A stretch of 29,160 nucleotides of DNA from Bacilli bacterium (GTDB taxonomy: Bacteria > Bacillota_I > Bacilli_A > RF39 > UBA660): NCBI GenBank assembly GCA_028684735.1, contig JAQUFI010000005.1, positions 1 to 29,160 of the forward strand, written 5' to 3'. A program made the position numbers and the translations under genes. Position 1 is the first letter of the stretch. Every line of letters starts with the position of its first letter. The notes under the pieces were generated by a model. It saw only the letters and a list, made by a program, of their open reading frames with translations. It ran no database searches and was not told where the DNA came from. Of the stretch, positions 14,701-21,401 are shown in pieces.

Positions 14701-15213
14701 ATGCAAAAAATGATAGAAGATAAAGACTATATGAATATAGTTAAATATATTTTAGAAGATAAGCAATTTAAAAAGATGAGTAATATTAGTCATCATTGTA
14801 GCAATCGTTATGAACACTCTTTGAAAGTCTCTTATTATTCGTATAAATTAGCTAAATTATTGCGTTTAAATAGTGAAGAAGCAGCTCGCGCTGGACTTCT
14901 ACACGATTTTTACTTTGAATCAATTGTCGATTTAAAAGGTGGAGCAAAAAAAATTAAATTATTTACTACTGAACATCCAAAACAAGCTGTCGAAAATGCT
15001 AAAGAATACTTTACCATTTCTGAAAAGGAAGAGGATATTATTGTATCCCATATGTTTCCATTTGATTTTAGATTACCTAAATATATGGAAAGTTGGATTG
15101 TTAATTTAACTGATACGGTTATTAGTATCTTTGAATTTTCTAGAAAATTCAGTTATAAGTTTAGTTATATAACTAATTTATATATAATCCTAATTCTTAA
15201 TTCACTTAAATAG
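14701..15213 (+). CDS. HD-domain phosphohydrolase-like protein
   Basis: A 170-residue cytoplasmic protein of the HD superfamily. Metal-binding residues are visible in order: H39 (NRYEHSLKVS), H68-D69 (AGLLHDFYF), H117 (IIVSHMFPF) and probably D128-x region D-rich LTDTVIS (D133-D135 area). HD proteins hydrolyse phosphoester bonds in nucleotides or other small metabolites; this short stand-alone form, with a histidine inside HMFPF, is a common uncharacterised type in Firmicutes. GGTGA precedes the ATG by 3 nt. The last 20 residues are hydrophobic (SYITNLYIILILNSLK), which may be a membrane-facing helix. It is monocistronic, or read into tRNA-Arg, which starts 20 bp later. The substrate is not known. 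Confidence 0.82.
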   Translation: MQKMIEDKDYMNIVKYILEDKQFKKMSNISHHCSNRYEHSLKVSYYSYKLAKLLRLNSEEAARAGLLHDFYFESIVDLKGGAKKIKLFTTEHPKQAVENAKEYFTISEKEEDIIVSHMFPFDFRLPKYMESWIVNLTDTVISIFEFSRKFSYKFSYITNLYIILILNSLK

Positions 15214-15233
15214 GCTGCTTTAGTAGCCTTTTT
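15212..15233 (+). terminator. Terminator-like hairpin between the HD gene and tRNA-Arg
   Basis: AGGCTGC (15212-15218), loop TTTA, GTAGCCT (15223-15229), then TTTT. The T-tract ends exactly where tRNA-Arg begins. Confidence 0.7.
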
Positions 15234-15310
15234 GTCCGCGTAGCTCAGTAGGATAGAGCAAGTGCCTCCTAAGCGCTAGGTCGTTGGTTCAATTCCAATC
15301 GTGGACGCCA
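15234..15310 (+). tRNA. tRNA-Arg (anticodon CCT)
   Basis: A 77-nt tRNA. GTCCGCG pairs with CGTGGAC (one G-T pair), CCA is encoded after discriminator G, and the anticodon stem AGTGC/GCGCT encloses CTCCTAA, so the anticodon is CCT (codon AGG). T-arm GTTGG-TTCAATT-CCAAT. No promoter fits between it and the preceding terminator-like hairpin; a TATAAT at 15183-15188, in the end of the HD gene, is the nearest candidate. Confidence 0.95.
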
Positions 15311-15320
15311 ACTCGCAAAC

Positions 15321-15345
15321 AACCCTTTATTAAGGGTTTTATTTT
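15321..15345 (+). terminator. Intrinsic terminator after tRNA-Arg
   Basis: AACCCTT (15321-15327) and AAGGGTT (15332-15338) form the stem, followed by TTATTTT. Confidence 0.75.
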
Positions 15346-15394
15346 GGAATAATATTTTGAAAATAATAAGACAATAGTGCTTTTTTGAAAAAAT

Positions 15395-15405
15395 TATGAT
15401 ATAAT
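15395..15405 (+). promoter_or_regulatory. Extended -10 promoter for the coiled-coil gene
   Basis: TATGATATAAT with TATAAT at 15400-15405, 28 nt before the ATG; the -35 position reads GTGCTT. Confidence 0.6.
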
Positions 15406-15433
15406 GTCATTATAAAAGAATAGAAGGTGTAAT

Positions 15434-16087
15434 ATGGATAATGCTAGAGAAATATTGAATAGTATTTTTGATGGTTTAACAGGTAATTATAAAAATGATA
15501 TTTATTATCTAAATAAACAAGCTAGTAATTATCAAGATCATCCTGAATCTGATTTTATTATTAGTGAAATTGCCAAAGTCGTTAATACTTTAGTAATGGA
15601 AGCTAAAAAAAAAGATTATACAGATCAAATATATCAACAATATATAAATCACGAAATAACGAAGAGTGATGTCGATAAATTAATTAAAGAAGGTAAAATA
15701 AACCTGAATTATTATATTTCTAAAATTGATGGCAAGATCGAAGAATTAAAAGAAAAACAAACTAACGATAATTTTATGAATAAAGTTGAAAAACAAATAA
15801 ATGATATTGAACTTCAAGCTAAATTGAATAATATTAAAACCCAATTAGATGCTAACCAAGGTATAATTAAAAAAAATGATATTAAGTTAACTTATAGTGA
15901 TATAAGCAAAATAGGTACACTTATTGATCGTCGTTTAGATGAAATTAAGGAAATTAATAGTTTAATAAGTCGAATTAATCAAATGATTAGTAATTTATCA
16001 GAAGGTGATAAAAACCTTAATCATAGTGAACTTCAAAAATTGCATCATGATATTGAGACAAAACTTAACAATTTACAAAATATGTAA
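15434..16087 (+). CDS. Unknown helical / coiled-coil protein
   Basis: I do not recognise the family. The 217-residue product is almost entirely helix-forming, rich in Lys, Asn, Ile, Leu, Asp and Glu, with no membrane segment, signal peptide or Cys. Heptad-like stretches occur at about 95-145 (YISKIDGKIEELKEKQ, NKVEKQINDIELQAKL) and 165-217 (IDRRLDEIKEINSLISRI, then HHDIETKLNNLQNM), so an elongated homo-oligomer or scaffold is likely. It starts at ATG 15434 with GAAGGTG 5 nt upstream, has its own promoter and ends in a clear terminator. Lying between two tRNA genes, it is a single-gene unit; nothing around it indicates its role. Confidence 0.8.
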   Translation: MDNAREILNSIFDGLTGNYKNDIYYLNKQASNYQDHPESDFIISEIAKVVNTLVMEAKKKDYTDQIYQQYINHEITKSDVDKLIKEGKINLNYYISKIDGKIEELKEKQTNDNFMNKVEKQINDIELQAKLNNIKTQLDANQGIIKKNDIKLTYSDISKIGTLIDRRLDEIKEINSLISRINQMISNLSEGDKNLNHSELQKLHHDIETKLNNLQNM

Positions 16088-16105
16088 CCCATTCGGGTTA
16101 TTTTT
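16086..16105 (+). terminator. Intrinsic terminator after the coiled-coil gene
   Basis: AACCC (16086-16090), loop ATTC, GGGTT (16095-16099), then ATTTTT. The T-tract leads into the tRNA-Thr -35. Confidence 0.75.
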
Positions 16106-16106
16106 G

Positions 16107-16135
16107 TTGCTAAATAAAAAAATATATTATATACT
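16107..16135 (+). promoter_or_regulatory. Promoter for tRNA-Thr(GGT)
   Basis: TTGCTA (16107-16112), a 17-nt spacer, TATACT (16130-16135), ending 8 nt before the mature tRNA 5' end. Confidence 0.7.
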
Positions 16136-16143
16136 TAAGACAG

Positions 16144-16217
16144 GCCGCAATAGTATAAAGGCATTACGAGGCCATGGTAAGGCTTTAATCGGTGTTCAAT
16201 TCACCGTTGCGGCACCA
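16144..16217 (+). tRNA. tRNA-Thr (anticodon GGT)
   Basis: A 74-nt tRNA. GCCGCAA pairs with TTGCGGC, discriminator A, CCA encoded. The stem AGGCC/GGCTT encloses ATGGTAA, giving anticodon GGT (codons ACC/ACU). T-arm CGGTG-TTCAATT-CACCG. The D-arm (GTATAAAGGCATTAC) is short and resembles that of tRNA-Gly more than the GCTC-GAGC type of the other Thr tRNA in the window. I assign Thr from anticodon and discriminator. Confidence 0.88.
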
Positions 16218-16228
16218 TTAGGTATTGA

Positions 16229-16260
16229 ACGAACTGCTTACAAAGTGGTTCGGTTTTTTT
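16229..16260 (+). terminator. Intrinsic terminator after tRNA-Thr(GGT)
   Basis: CGAACTGCTT and AAGTGGTTCG pair (two G-T pairs) across ACA, followed by GTTTTTTT. Confidence 0.75.
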
Positions 16261-16265
16261 GTAGT

Positions 16266-16276
16266 TGTGGTATAAT
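16266..16276 (+). promoter_or_regulatory. Extended -10 promoter for the 113-residue protein/MazG-like operon
   Basis: TGTGGTATAAT with TATAAT at 16271-16276, 41 nt before the ATG; no good -35. Confidence 0.5.
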
Positions 16277-16317
16277 TAATAAAAGATATAGTAATTACAT
16301 TTAAGGAGAGTGAAAAA

Positions 16318-16659
16318 ATGAAAGTTGATAACATCGAACAGTTTCAAAAATATGCTGAGTCCTTTGATTACAGATTTGCAAAGACTTATGCTGCTTTTGC
16401 TCCTCATGAATATATTATCGTTACTGATGGTGATAAAAATAAATTAGACATAATTAGAGGACTAAATAAATATATAAATGATAACCATGAAATAGAAATA
16501 TTTATGGGAAAAGAATATAAAGTACTCTTTTGTGGTAAATATAAATATTGGATGATTGAAGATTGGGATATGACCAATATATTGAATCGAAATTGGGACT
16601 ATAAAGATGAAAACAATAAAATAATTAGAACGATAACAGAAAGTTATAAAATTCAATAA
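16318..16659 (+). CDS. Unknown 113-residue protein
   Basis: I do not recognise this protein. It is small, soluble and rich in aromatic residues (Tyr, Trp and Phe, for instance KYKYWMIEDWDM near residues 75-86), with mixed alpha/beta character and a short Asp-rich segment VTDGDKNKLD. There are no Cys-pair, membrane or signal features. AAGGAGAG lies 8 nt before the ATG. It forms a two-gene operon with the MazG-like gene, whose start is 15 bp after its stop, so a role in nucleotide housekeeping or a shared stress function is conceivable but only inferred. Confidence 0.75.
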   Translation: MKVDNIEQFQKYAESFDYRFAKTYAAFAPHEYIIVTDGDKNKLDIIRGLNKYINDNHEIEIFMGKEYKVLFCGKYKYWMIEDWDMTNILNRNWDYKDENNKIIRTITESYKIQ

Positions 16660-16674
16660 CTTTGGAGGGATTAG

Positions 16675-16983
16675 ATGAAAGTATATAATAAATTAGTTAG
16701 AGATAAAATTCCTGATATTATTAAAAAGGATAATGGTGAACCAATCACTAGAATTTTAAATGATGAAGAATACTTATTAGAATTAAATAAAAAATTAAAA
16801 GAAGAATTAGATGAATATCTAGAAGAGGGGAGTATTGAAGAATTAGCCGATATGGCTGAAGTTATGCGTGCAATCATAGAACTTAAAAAAATTACATTTG
16901 AAGATTTTGAAGAGGTTAGATTAATTAAAGTTAAAAAAAGAGGAGCATTTAAAGAACGAATCTTTTTAGAAAGAGAAGATTAA
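16675..16983 (+). CDS. MazG-like / PRA-PH superfamily nucleotide pyrophosphohydrolase
   Basis: A 102-residue, all-helical protein. It opens with YNKLVRDKIPDII, the hallmark of a group of small house-cleaning pyrophosphohydrolases, and has the metal-binding pattern E43-E44-x2-E47 followed by E56-x2-D59 (KEELDEYL and EELADMAEV). It ends with KKRGAFKERIFLERE. Such enzymes split (d)NTPs or analogues to monophosphate and pyrophosphate with Mg2+ and usually form dimers or tetramers. The substrate cannot be predicted. GGAGGG precedes the ATG by 5 nt. A terminator shared with the converging symporter gene follows. Confidence 0.87.
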   Translation: MKVYNKLVRDKIPDIIKKDNGEPITRILNDEEYLLELNKKLKEELDEYLEEGSIEELADMAEVMRAIIELKKITFEDFEEVRLIKVKKRGAFKERIFLERED

Positions 16984-16986
16984 GTA

Positions 16987-17014
16987 AAAAGAATAAACGA
17001 TTGTTTATTCTTTT
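16987..17014. terminator. Bidirectional terminator between converging genes
   Basis: AAAAGAATAAAC (16987-16998), loop GATT, GTTTATTCTTTT (17003-17014): a perfect 12-bp stem with T-runs on both strands. It serves the MazG-like gene (+) and the symporter gene (-), whose stop codon lies inside it. Confidence 0.85.
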
Positions 17015-18237
17015 ATTAATTTATTTTTTAACCAGTTTTTCCCTTCTGTTATTCTAGTTACGAGCATTGATGCTGAGATATCATCAACAACATTTAAAGC
17101 GGTAGCTGGAGCATCAATCAATAGACCAATAGTTGAAGCAACAATAAAGGCTGCAGGTGGAAAATCATATAAACTAACAACTAGCATTTCTCCAATTAAT
17201 CCTCCACCTGGAATGCCTGACATGACAACCCCACTTAAAACAGCAATTATAATAGCAATAGCATAAGTATCCAGACCAGTAAATGGTTTATCAAAAATTG
17301 TAAATAAGAATGATATTTTTAAAACAGAGCCAATTACACTACCATGCATATTCATAGTAGTACCAATTGGTAAAACAACTTCCCTTATATCTTTAGGAAT
17401 TCCAATCTTTTTAGCAGCATCTAAATTAGTAGGCAATGAAGCTAAAGAACTTTGTGTTGCTAAAGCCGTTGCCGTTGGTGGTAAAATATGACGATAAAAT
17501 GCTTTTATACCATCTTTTCCTGCTGATATATAAGCATATAAAGTATAAAAAACTAAATAATAGATAATAGCAGCAACAATATATAGGATAATTGCTTTAG
17601 CGTAACCCCCAATTAGTTCAGGTCCAAATTGACCGATTAAAGTCGCAAAATAAGCACATAATCCTATTGGTGCATAATACATAATATATTTTACTAAACG
17701 CATCATAACTTCAGATAAAGTATTCAATAATTTAGCTAATTCATAACTTTGTTTACCTAAAGCACTTATGCCAATTCCAAATAAAATAGAAAAGATAATT
17801 AACGGTAACATATTACTGCGTGATAATAAGTGACTAAAATCAGTTACTGTTAATGCTTGAACAATTCTTTCTCCTATATTTATTTTTGATATTGATTCTC
17901 CTGCTTCTAAAACAACATTTGATCCTAAGGCAGGATTATAAATTTTAACAATAATCAGCATAAATATAGCTGCTACTATGCCAGTTGCCAAAAAAACAAA
18001 TAATAGGTTAAAAAGAATCTTACCTAATCTTTTTAAATTAATCATATTTGCAACACCACTTGAAATAGTTACAAAAACTAAAGGAACAACAATCGTAAAC
18101 ATTAAATTTAAAAAGATATCACCAAATGGTTTTAATACTAGAGCATCTTCTTTCATAATTAAACCAATAATACTACCTATAATAATTGATATAAAAAGAA
18201 TGATCGAAAAATGATATGTTTTTAAAAATTTCCGCAT
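17005..18237 (-). CDS. Dicarboxylate/amino acid:cation symporter (DAACS, GltP-like)
   Basis: A 410-residue, polytopic secondary transporter of the glutamate-transporter fold, moving an organic solute inward with sodium or protons. The family blocks are clear: ATQSSLASLPTNL (hairpin 1), GTTMNMHGSV (helix 7), SGIPGGG (hairpin 2) and LLIDAPATALNVVDD (helix 8). Two positions differ from acidic amino-acid transporters. NMDGT reads N296-M-H298-G-S300, replacing an Asp that binds sodium in GltPh. The Arg that holds the side-chain carboxylate (R397 of GltPh) is A378, while the flanking D375, N382 and D386 are kept. A neutral or otherwise unusual substrate is therefore more likely than glutamate or aspartate. 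Ribosome site AGGAGG. Single-gene unit. Confidence 0.92.
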   Translation of the reverse strand: MRKFLKTYHFSIILFISIIIGSIIGLIMKEDALVLKPFGDIFLNLMFTIVVPLVFVTISSGVANMINLKRLGKILFNLLFVFLATGIVAAIFMLIIVKIYNPALGSNVVLEAGESISKINIGERIVQALTVTDFSHLLSRSNMLPLIIFSILFGIGISALGKQSYELAKLLNTLSEVMMRLVKYIMYYAPIGLCAYFATLIGQFGPELIGGYAKAIILYIVAAIIYYLVFYTLYAYISAGKDGIKAFYRHILPPTATALATQSSLASLPTNLDAAKKIGIPKDIREVVLPIGTTMNMHGSVIGSVLKISFLFTIFDKPFTGLDTYAIAIIIAVLSGVVMSGIPGGGLIGEMLVVSLYDFPPAAFIVASTIGLLIDAPATALNVVDDISASMLVTRITEGKNWLKNKLIKE

Positions 18238-18308
18238 AAAATAACCTCCTAATTAAATATATTCAATGAAAAAGTGGGTATGATATTATGTGGTCGAATA
18301 ATTATGAT

Positions 18309-18337
18309 TTGATTATTTTTAATTAGTGTTATATAAT
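18309..18337 (+). promoter_or_regulatory. Promoter for the six-cysteine exported protein
   Basis: TTGATT (18309-18314), a 17-nt spacer, TATAAT (18332-18337), 28 nt before the ATG. Confidence 0.7.
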
Positions 18338-18365
18338 GATGTTGGACTGTAGTTGGTGGTGAAAT

Positions 18366-19049
18366 ATGAAAAAAGAAAAATTAATACACATTTGGAAGTT
18401 TATTAAAATAAACATGCTATTAATTTTTATTGTTTTTGTTCTAACTGTTTTTATCAACCATAATGATACTATTAAAATTATCGATAAGACGAAAAATTGC
18501 GCTACTGCCTTAGAACAGTTCTATGAAGATGAACACTATATTTATTATTTTCCTTGTATTCAAAGCCAAACAATTTATGTCAAAATTTATAATAATCCGC
18601 GAATACTTGTCAAGGATGCTTTAAAAGACAATAAAATTAAAATTAGTGAATTAAAAGCAAGTGGTTTAAAATTTTATAAAGAAGCAAAATTTGAATTAAA
18701 TATTAAATCTGCAACTAATTGTGAAGTCAAAACAATTTTTGAGGTTGATAATTTTGATTATCGTATTTATTCATATTGTTTAGATGATGTTAGCTTAGTA
18801 TTTAATAATACCTTTTATTCTTTTCAAGAAGCCCTTGAAAAAAATAAAATTAATATTGACCAAATTTTTGAAAAAATGGAATATGACAATGAATACGCTC
18901 AAACTACAAAGATTGATTATGATGATGAAGAAACTATAATGTATAAAAATTTTGCTTACTCATTATTGAAATGCAATACCAAATCAGGTAATAAAGATAT
19001 TTATATTGGTGATAAAAATTTAGAATATGAAGATAATTTTTGTAAGTAA
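18366..19049 (+). CDS. Unknown membrane-anchored exported protein with six cysteines
   Basis: I do not recognise a named family. 227 residues: a basic N-terminus, one transmembrane segment (about 17-32, NMLLIFIVFVLTVFI) and a long domain that should lie outside. That domain holds six Cys (near residues 42, 66, 120, 140, 203 and 226), suited to up to three disulfides. Two internal units look duplicated: PCIQSQTIYVKIYNN with VKDALKDNKIKI and then YCLDDVSLVFNNT with FQEALEKNKINI, each Cys followed by a beta stretch and an AL-x2-NKI-x-I helix. It lies 1 kb before a thiol-relay operon that could supply reducing or oxidising equivalents outside the membrane, but this link is inference. Own promoter and terminator; GGTGA 4 nt before the ATG. 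Confidence 0.8.
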   Translation: MKKEKLIHIWKFIKINMLLIFIVFVLTVFINHNDTIKIIDKTKNCATALEQFYEDEHYIYYFPCIQSQTIYVKIYNNPRILVKDALKDNKIKISELKASGLKFYKEAKFELNIKSATNCEVKTIFEVDNFDYRIYSYCLDDVSLVFNNTFYSFQEALEKNKINIDQIFEKMEYDNEYAQTTKIDYDDEETIMYKNFAYSLLKCNTKSGNKDIYIGDKNLEYEDNFCK

Positions 19050-19050
19050 G

Positions 19051-19073
19051 AGAGTTATATAATAACTCTTTTT
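19051..19073 (+). terminator. Intrinsic terminator after the six-cysteine protein gene
   Basis: AGAGTTAT (19051-19058), loop ATA, ATAACTCT (19062-19069), then TTTTT. Confidence 0.8.
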
Positions 19074-19108
19074 ATTTTTCTTTAAAAAAAGTTATTATTT
19101 TAAGAATT

Positions 19109-19119
19109 TATGCTATAAT
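19109..19119 (+). promoter_or_regulatory. Extended -10 promoter for the 267-residue unknown gene
   Basis: TATGCTATAAT with TATAAT at 19114-19119. The likely transcription start near 19126 leaves a leader of about 32 nt before GTG 19158. Confidence 0.55.
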
Positions 19120-19157
19120 ATTGTCATTGATTTTTATGCATGTTAGGGAGTGTTGTT

Positions 19158-19958
19158 GTGGAAAAAGAATTTTTATCAATTTATGATATTCAAAACAAAA
19201 AGGGGATTGTCATTAAGTCACAAGTTATTTTAGAAATGGAAACCTTTGGCTTTGAAATTATCCCAGATTATATAGTAAACAATAAGAAAAGTACCTTAAG
19301 TGAGGAAAATAAAGGGACTATCTATTTAGAAAATGCTAGTAATAATGAAATCTATTTATCTTTCTCATATTTAAAAGTAACAAAGAAAAAATTTAATGAA
19401 GAATTACAAACCTATATCAATAAATTTCACTATGATCATTTTACTAATTATCGTGATCAAGAAATCCATGAATTTATTGATGATTTTAATATGATTATTA
19501 TTTTTTACTACGAGGGATATATGTTTATTGTTACAAAAAGAGGTGAAAAATATAGTCAAGAATACTATGAATTATATTTTACGGTTTATTCATTATATAA
19601 AATTAAAACAAAGAAATTAGAGTATAATAATCCTGAATTAGAAGCACAATCAGCTTGTCTAAGAAACAATGGTCAAAAGGTATATCGATATTTTAATCAT
19701 CTTAATCTGGTTAAAGTTAATCCAATTGAAATGGTTATGAATTTAAAAAATGAACAATTGAAAGAATTATTAGATAAAGGTATTAATCCTAAAATTGAAT
19801 TAATTCTTCCTAATAAAACTTATTTTAGTCATAAAAAAGAAATTGAAGAGGAAGAAGAAGTTAAAACAGATTCTTTTGATAAGGATTTAATCTTAGAAAG
19901 AATTGAAAAAATCAGTAAAGAATTAGATGAACTAAAAAAATTGATTATGAAACAATAA
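19158..19958 (+). CDS. Unknown 267-residue protein with C-terminal coiled coil
   Basis: I do not recognise the family. The N-terminal two thirds (1-190) look like mixed alpha/beta with many aromatic residues (IIIFYYEGYMFIVTKRGEKY, YYELYFTVYSLYKIK) and no membrane segment. A Glu-rich linker (KEIEEEEEVK, about 233-242) leads to a short terminal coiled coil (LERIEKISKELDELKKLI). GTG 19158 is chosen because GGGAG lies about 8 nt upstream; ATG 19140 is possible and would add six residues (MLGSVV). Cytoplasmic by its composition. It ends 31 bp before the cysteine desulfurase, with no terminator, so it may be transcribed with it. Confidence 0.78.
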   Translation: MEKEFLSIYDIQNKKGIVIKSQVILEMETFGFEIIPDYIVNNKKSTLSEENKGTIYLENASNNEIYLSFSYLKVTKKKFNEELQTYINKFHYDHFTNYRDQEIHEFIDDFNMIIIFYYEGYMFIVTKRGEKYSQEYYELYFTVYSLYKIKTKKLEYNNPELEAQSACLRNNGQKVYRYFNHLNLVKVNPIEMVMNLKNEQLKELLDKGINPKIELILPNKTYFSHKKEIEEEEEVKTDSFDKDLILERIEKISKELDELKKLIMKQ

Positions 19959-19989
19959 TCATATATGGTATAATTAAAGAGGTGATAAG

Positions 19990-21123
19990 ATGATTTATTT
20001 AGACTATTCAGCGACGACTCCTGTTGATAAAGGAGTATTAGACAGTTTTAATAAAACTTGCTTAGATTTTATAGGAAATCCTAATTCTTTTCATATTTTA
20101 GGTGTTAAATCAAATGAATTGATTAATAATGCTACAAAACAAATAGCTAATCTTTTAAAAGTTAAAGAAAATGAAATAATTTATACTAGTGGTTCGAGTG
20201 AATCTAATAATTTAGCGATTAAAGGAATTATGCTTAAATACCAAAATCGTGGTAAGCATATCATTACAACTGCTTTTGAGCATTCTTCAATTTATGGACC
20301 CATTAGTTATTTAGAAACTTTAGGTTTTGAATATGATTTTGTGGATGTTGATGAAAAAGGTCAAGTCGACTTAAAACATTTAAAATCATTATTAAGAGAA
20401 GATACCATTTTAGTATCAATTAATTCAGTTAATAGTGAAATTGGGATGATTCAACCTATTTCTGAAATAGCTAAAATATTAGAATCTTATCCAAAATGCT
20501 TTTTTCATTCTGATATGACACAAAGTATGGGTAAGATTGATATTCCACTTGATGGAGTTGATTTAGTTAGTTTCTCAGCTCATAAGTTTTTTGGACTTAA
20601 AGGTATTGGCTGTCTAATAAAGAAAGATAAGATATTATTAGAACCATTAATTCATGGTGGTAAAAGTACCACGATCTTTAGGAGTGGAACACCTGCTTTG
20701 CCTTTAATTGTGTCTTTAGCGAAAGCTCTACGACTAGCTTATACGGATATTGACAATAACTTAATAAAAGTTAAAGAATATAATGATTATTTAAAAGAAA
20801 AATTAGAAAAATATCCTAAAGTTAAGATTAACAGTAACGATATATGTTCACCATATGTCTTAAATCTAAGTATTATTGGAGTAAAACCAGAAACTTTTGT
20901 TCATGCTTTAGAAAAAGATGATATTTTTATATCGACTCAAAGCGCTTGTTCGACAACCAATACCGCTTCAAAGGCTGTCTTAGCCCTTACTAATGATATT
21001 GAAAGAGCTAACTCATCAATTCGAATTAGCCTTTCATATGTGACAACAAAAGAAGAATTAGACACCTTTTTAAAGGTGTTTGAGAAATGCTATTATTCTT
21101 TAGTAAAGGATTCTAAAAAGTGA
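19990..21123 (+). CDS. Cysteine desulfurase (NifS/IscS family)
   Basis: This pyridoxal-phosphate enzyme takes sulfur from cysteine as a persulfide for Fe-S clusters or tRNA thiolation. 377 residues, normal for the family. The opening YLDYSATTPVD, NPNSFH, TSGSSESNNLA, the PLP lysine K199 in SFSAHKFFGLKG and the active-site C320 in STQSACSTTN are all visible. The short stretch after the cysteine and a compact catalytic loop fit the NifS/IscS (class I) type rather than SufS. GGTGA lies 4 nt before the ATG, and a TATGGTATAAT at 19964-19974 might give a very short leader. Its stop overlaps the start of a thioredoxin-like gene, so sulfur transfer and thiol redox are probably linked. No iscU, sufU or thiI gene is adjacent. 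Confidence 0.94.
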   Translation: MIYLDYSATTPVDKGVLDSFNKTCLDFIGNPNSFHILGVKSNELINNATKQIANLLKVKENEIIYTSGSSESNNLAIKGIMLKYQNRGKHIITTAFEHSSIYGPISYLETLGFEYDFVDVDEKGQVDLKHLKSLLREDTILVSINSVNSEIGMIQPISEIAKILESYPKCFFHSDMTQSMGKIDIPLDGVDLVSFSAHKFFGLKGIGCLIKKDKILLEPLIHGGKSTTIFRSGTPALPLIVSLAKALRLAYTDIDNNLIKVKEYNDYLKEKLEKYPKVKINSNDICSPYVLNLSIIGVKPETFVHALEKDDIFISTQSACSTTNTASKAVLALTNDIERANSSIRISLSYVTTKEELDTFLKVFEKCYYSLVKDSKK

Positions 21124-21401
21124 AAATTATTAGAATAAATGCGGTGTGGTGTAGTGGATGCTTAGTCATGAACAAAGTTTGGAAAGAAGTTGAACAGATA
21201 TATCCTCAACTTGAAATAATTAATTATGATTATGATATGGATTATGACTTCGTAAAAGAACTCAAAGTAGGGGATGTTTTACCAGTTGCTATTTTCTATC
21301 ACAATAATAATGAAATAAAACGTTTAATTGGTGAAAAAAGTAAACAAGAAATTATTATGGTAATAAATAAGATAGAAGAGGTTAAGAATGAAAATAATTA
21401 A
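21120..21401 (+). CDS. Small thioredoxin-fold protein
   Basis: A 93-residue thioredoxin-fold protein with the redox motif W10-C11-S12-G13-C14 near the N-terminus and the cis-proline region VLPVAIF at about 58-64. With no signal peptide it should act in the cytoplasm, in contrast to the next protein. It starts with GTG 21120, whose last two bases belong to the desulfurase stop (GTGA overlap), a strong sign of coupled translation. It could accept electrons for, or reduce persulfide from, the desulfurase, or feed electrons to the membrane protein encoded next. That precise role is inference; the fold and motif are clear. Confidence 0.88.
   Translation: MKIIRINAVWCSGCLVMNKVWKEVEQIYPQLEIINYDYDMDYDFVKELKVGDVLPVAIFYHNNNEIKRLIGEKSKQEIIMVINKIEEVKNENN

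Noticed and set aside
15150..15213. Frameshifted end of the HD protein
   Set aside because: The hydrophobic last 20 residues looked odd, but the frame ends properly just before the terminator and such ends occur in related small HD proteins.
16005..16304. Open frame of 99 codons spanning tRNA-Thr(GGT)
   Set aside because: It runs through the end of the coiled-coil gene, a terminator and a complete tRNA; no ribosome site supports it.
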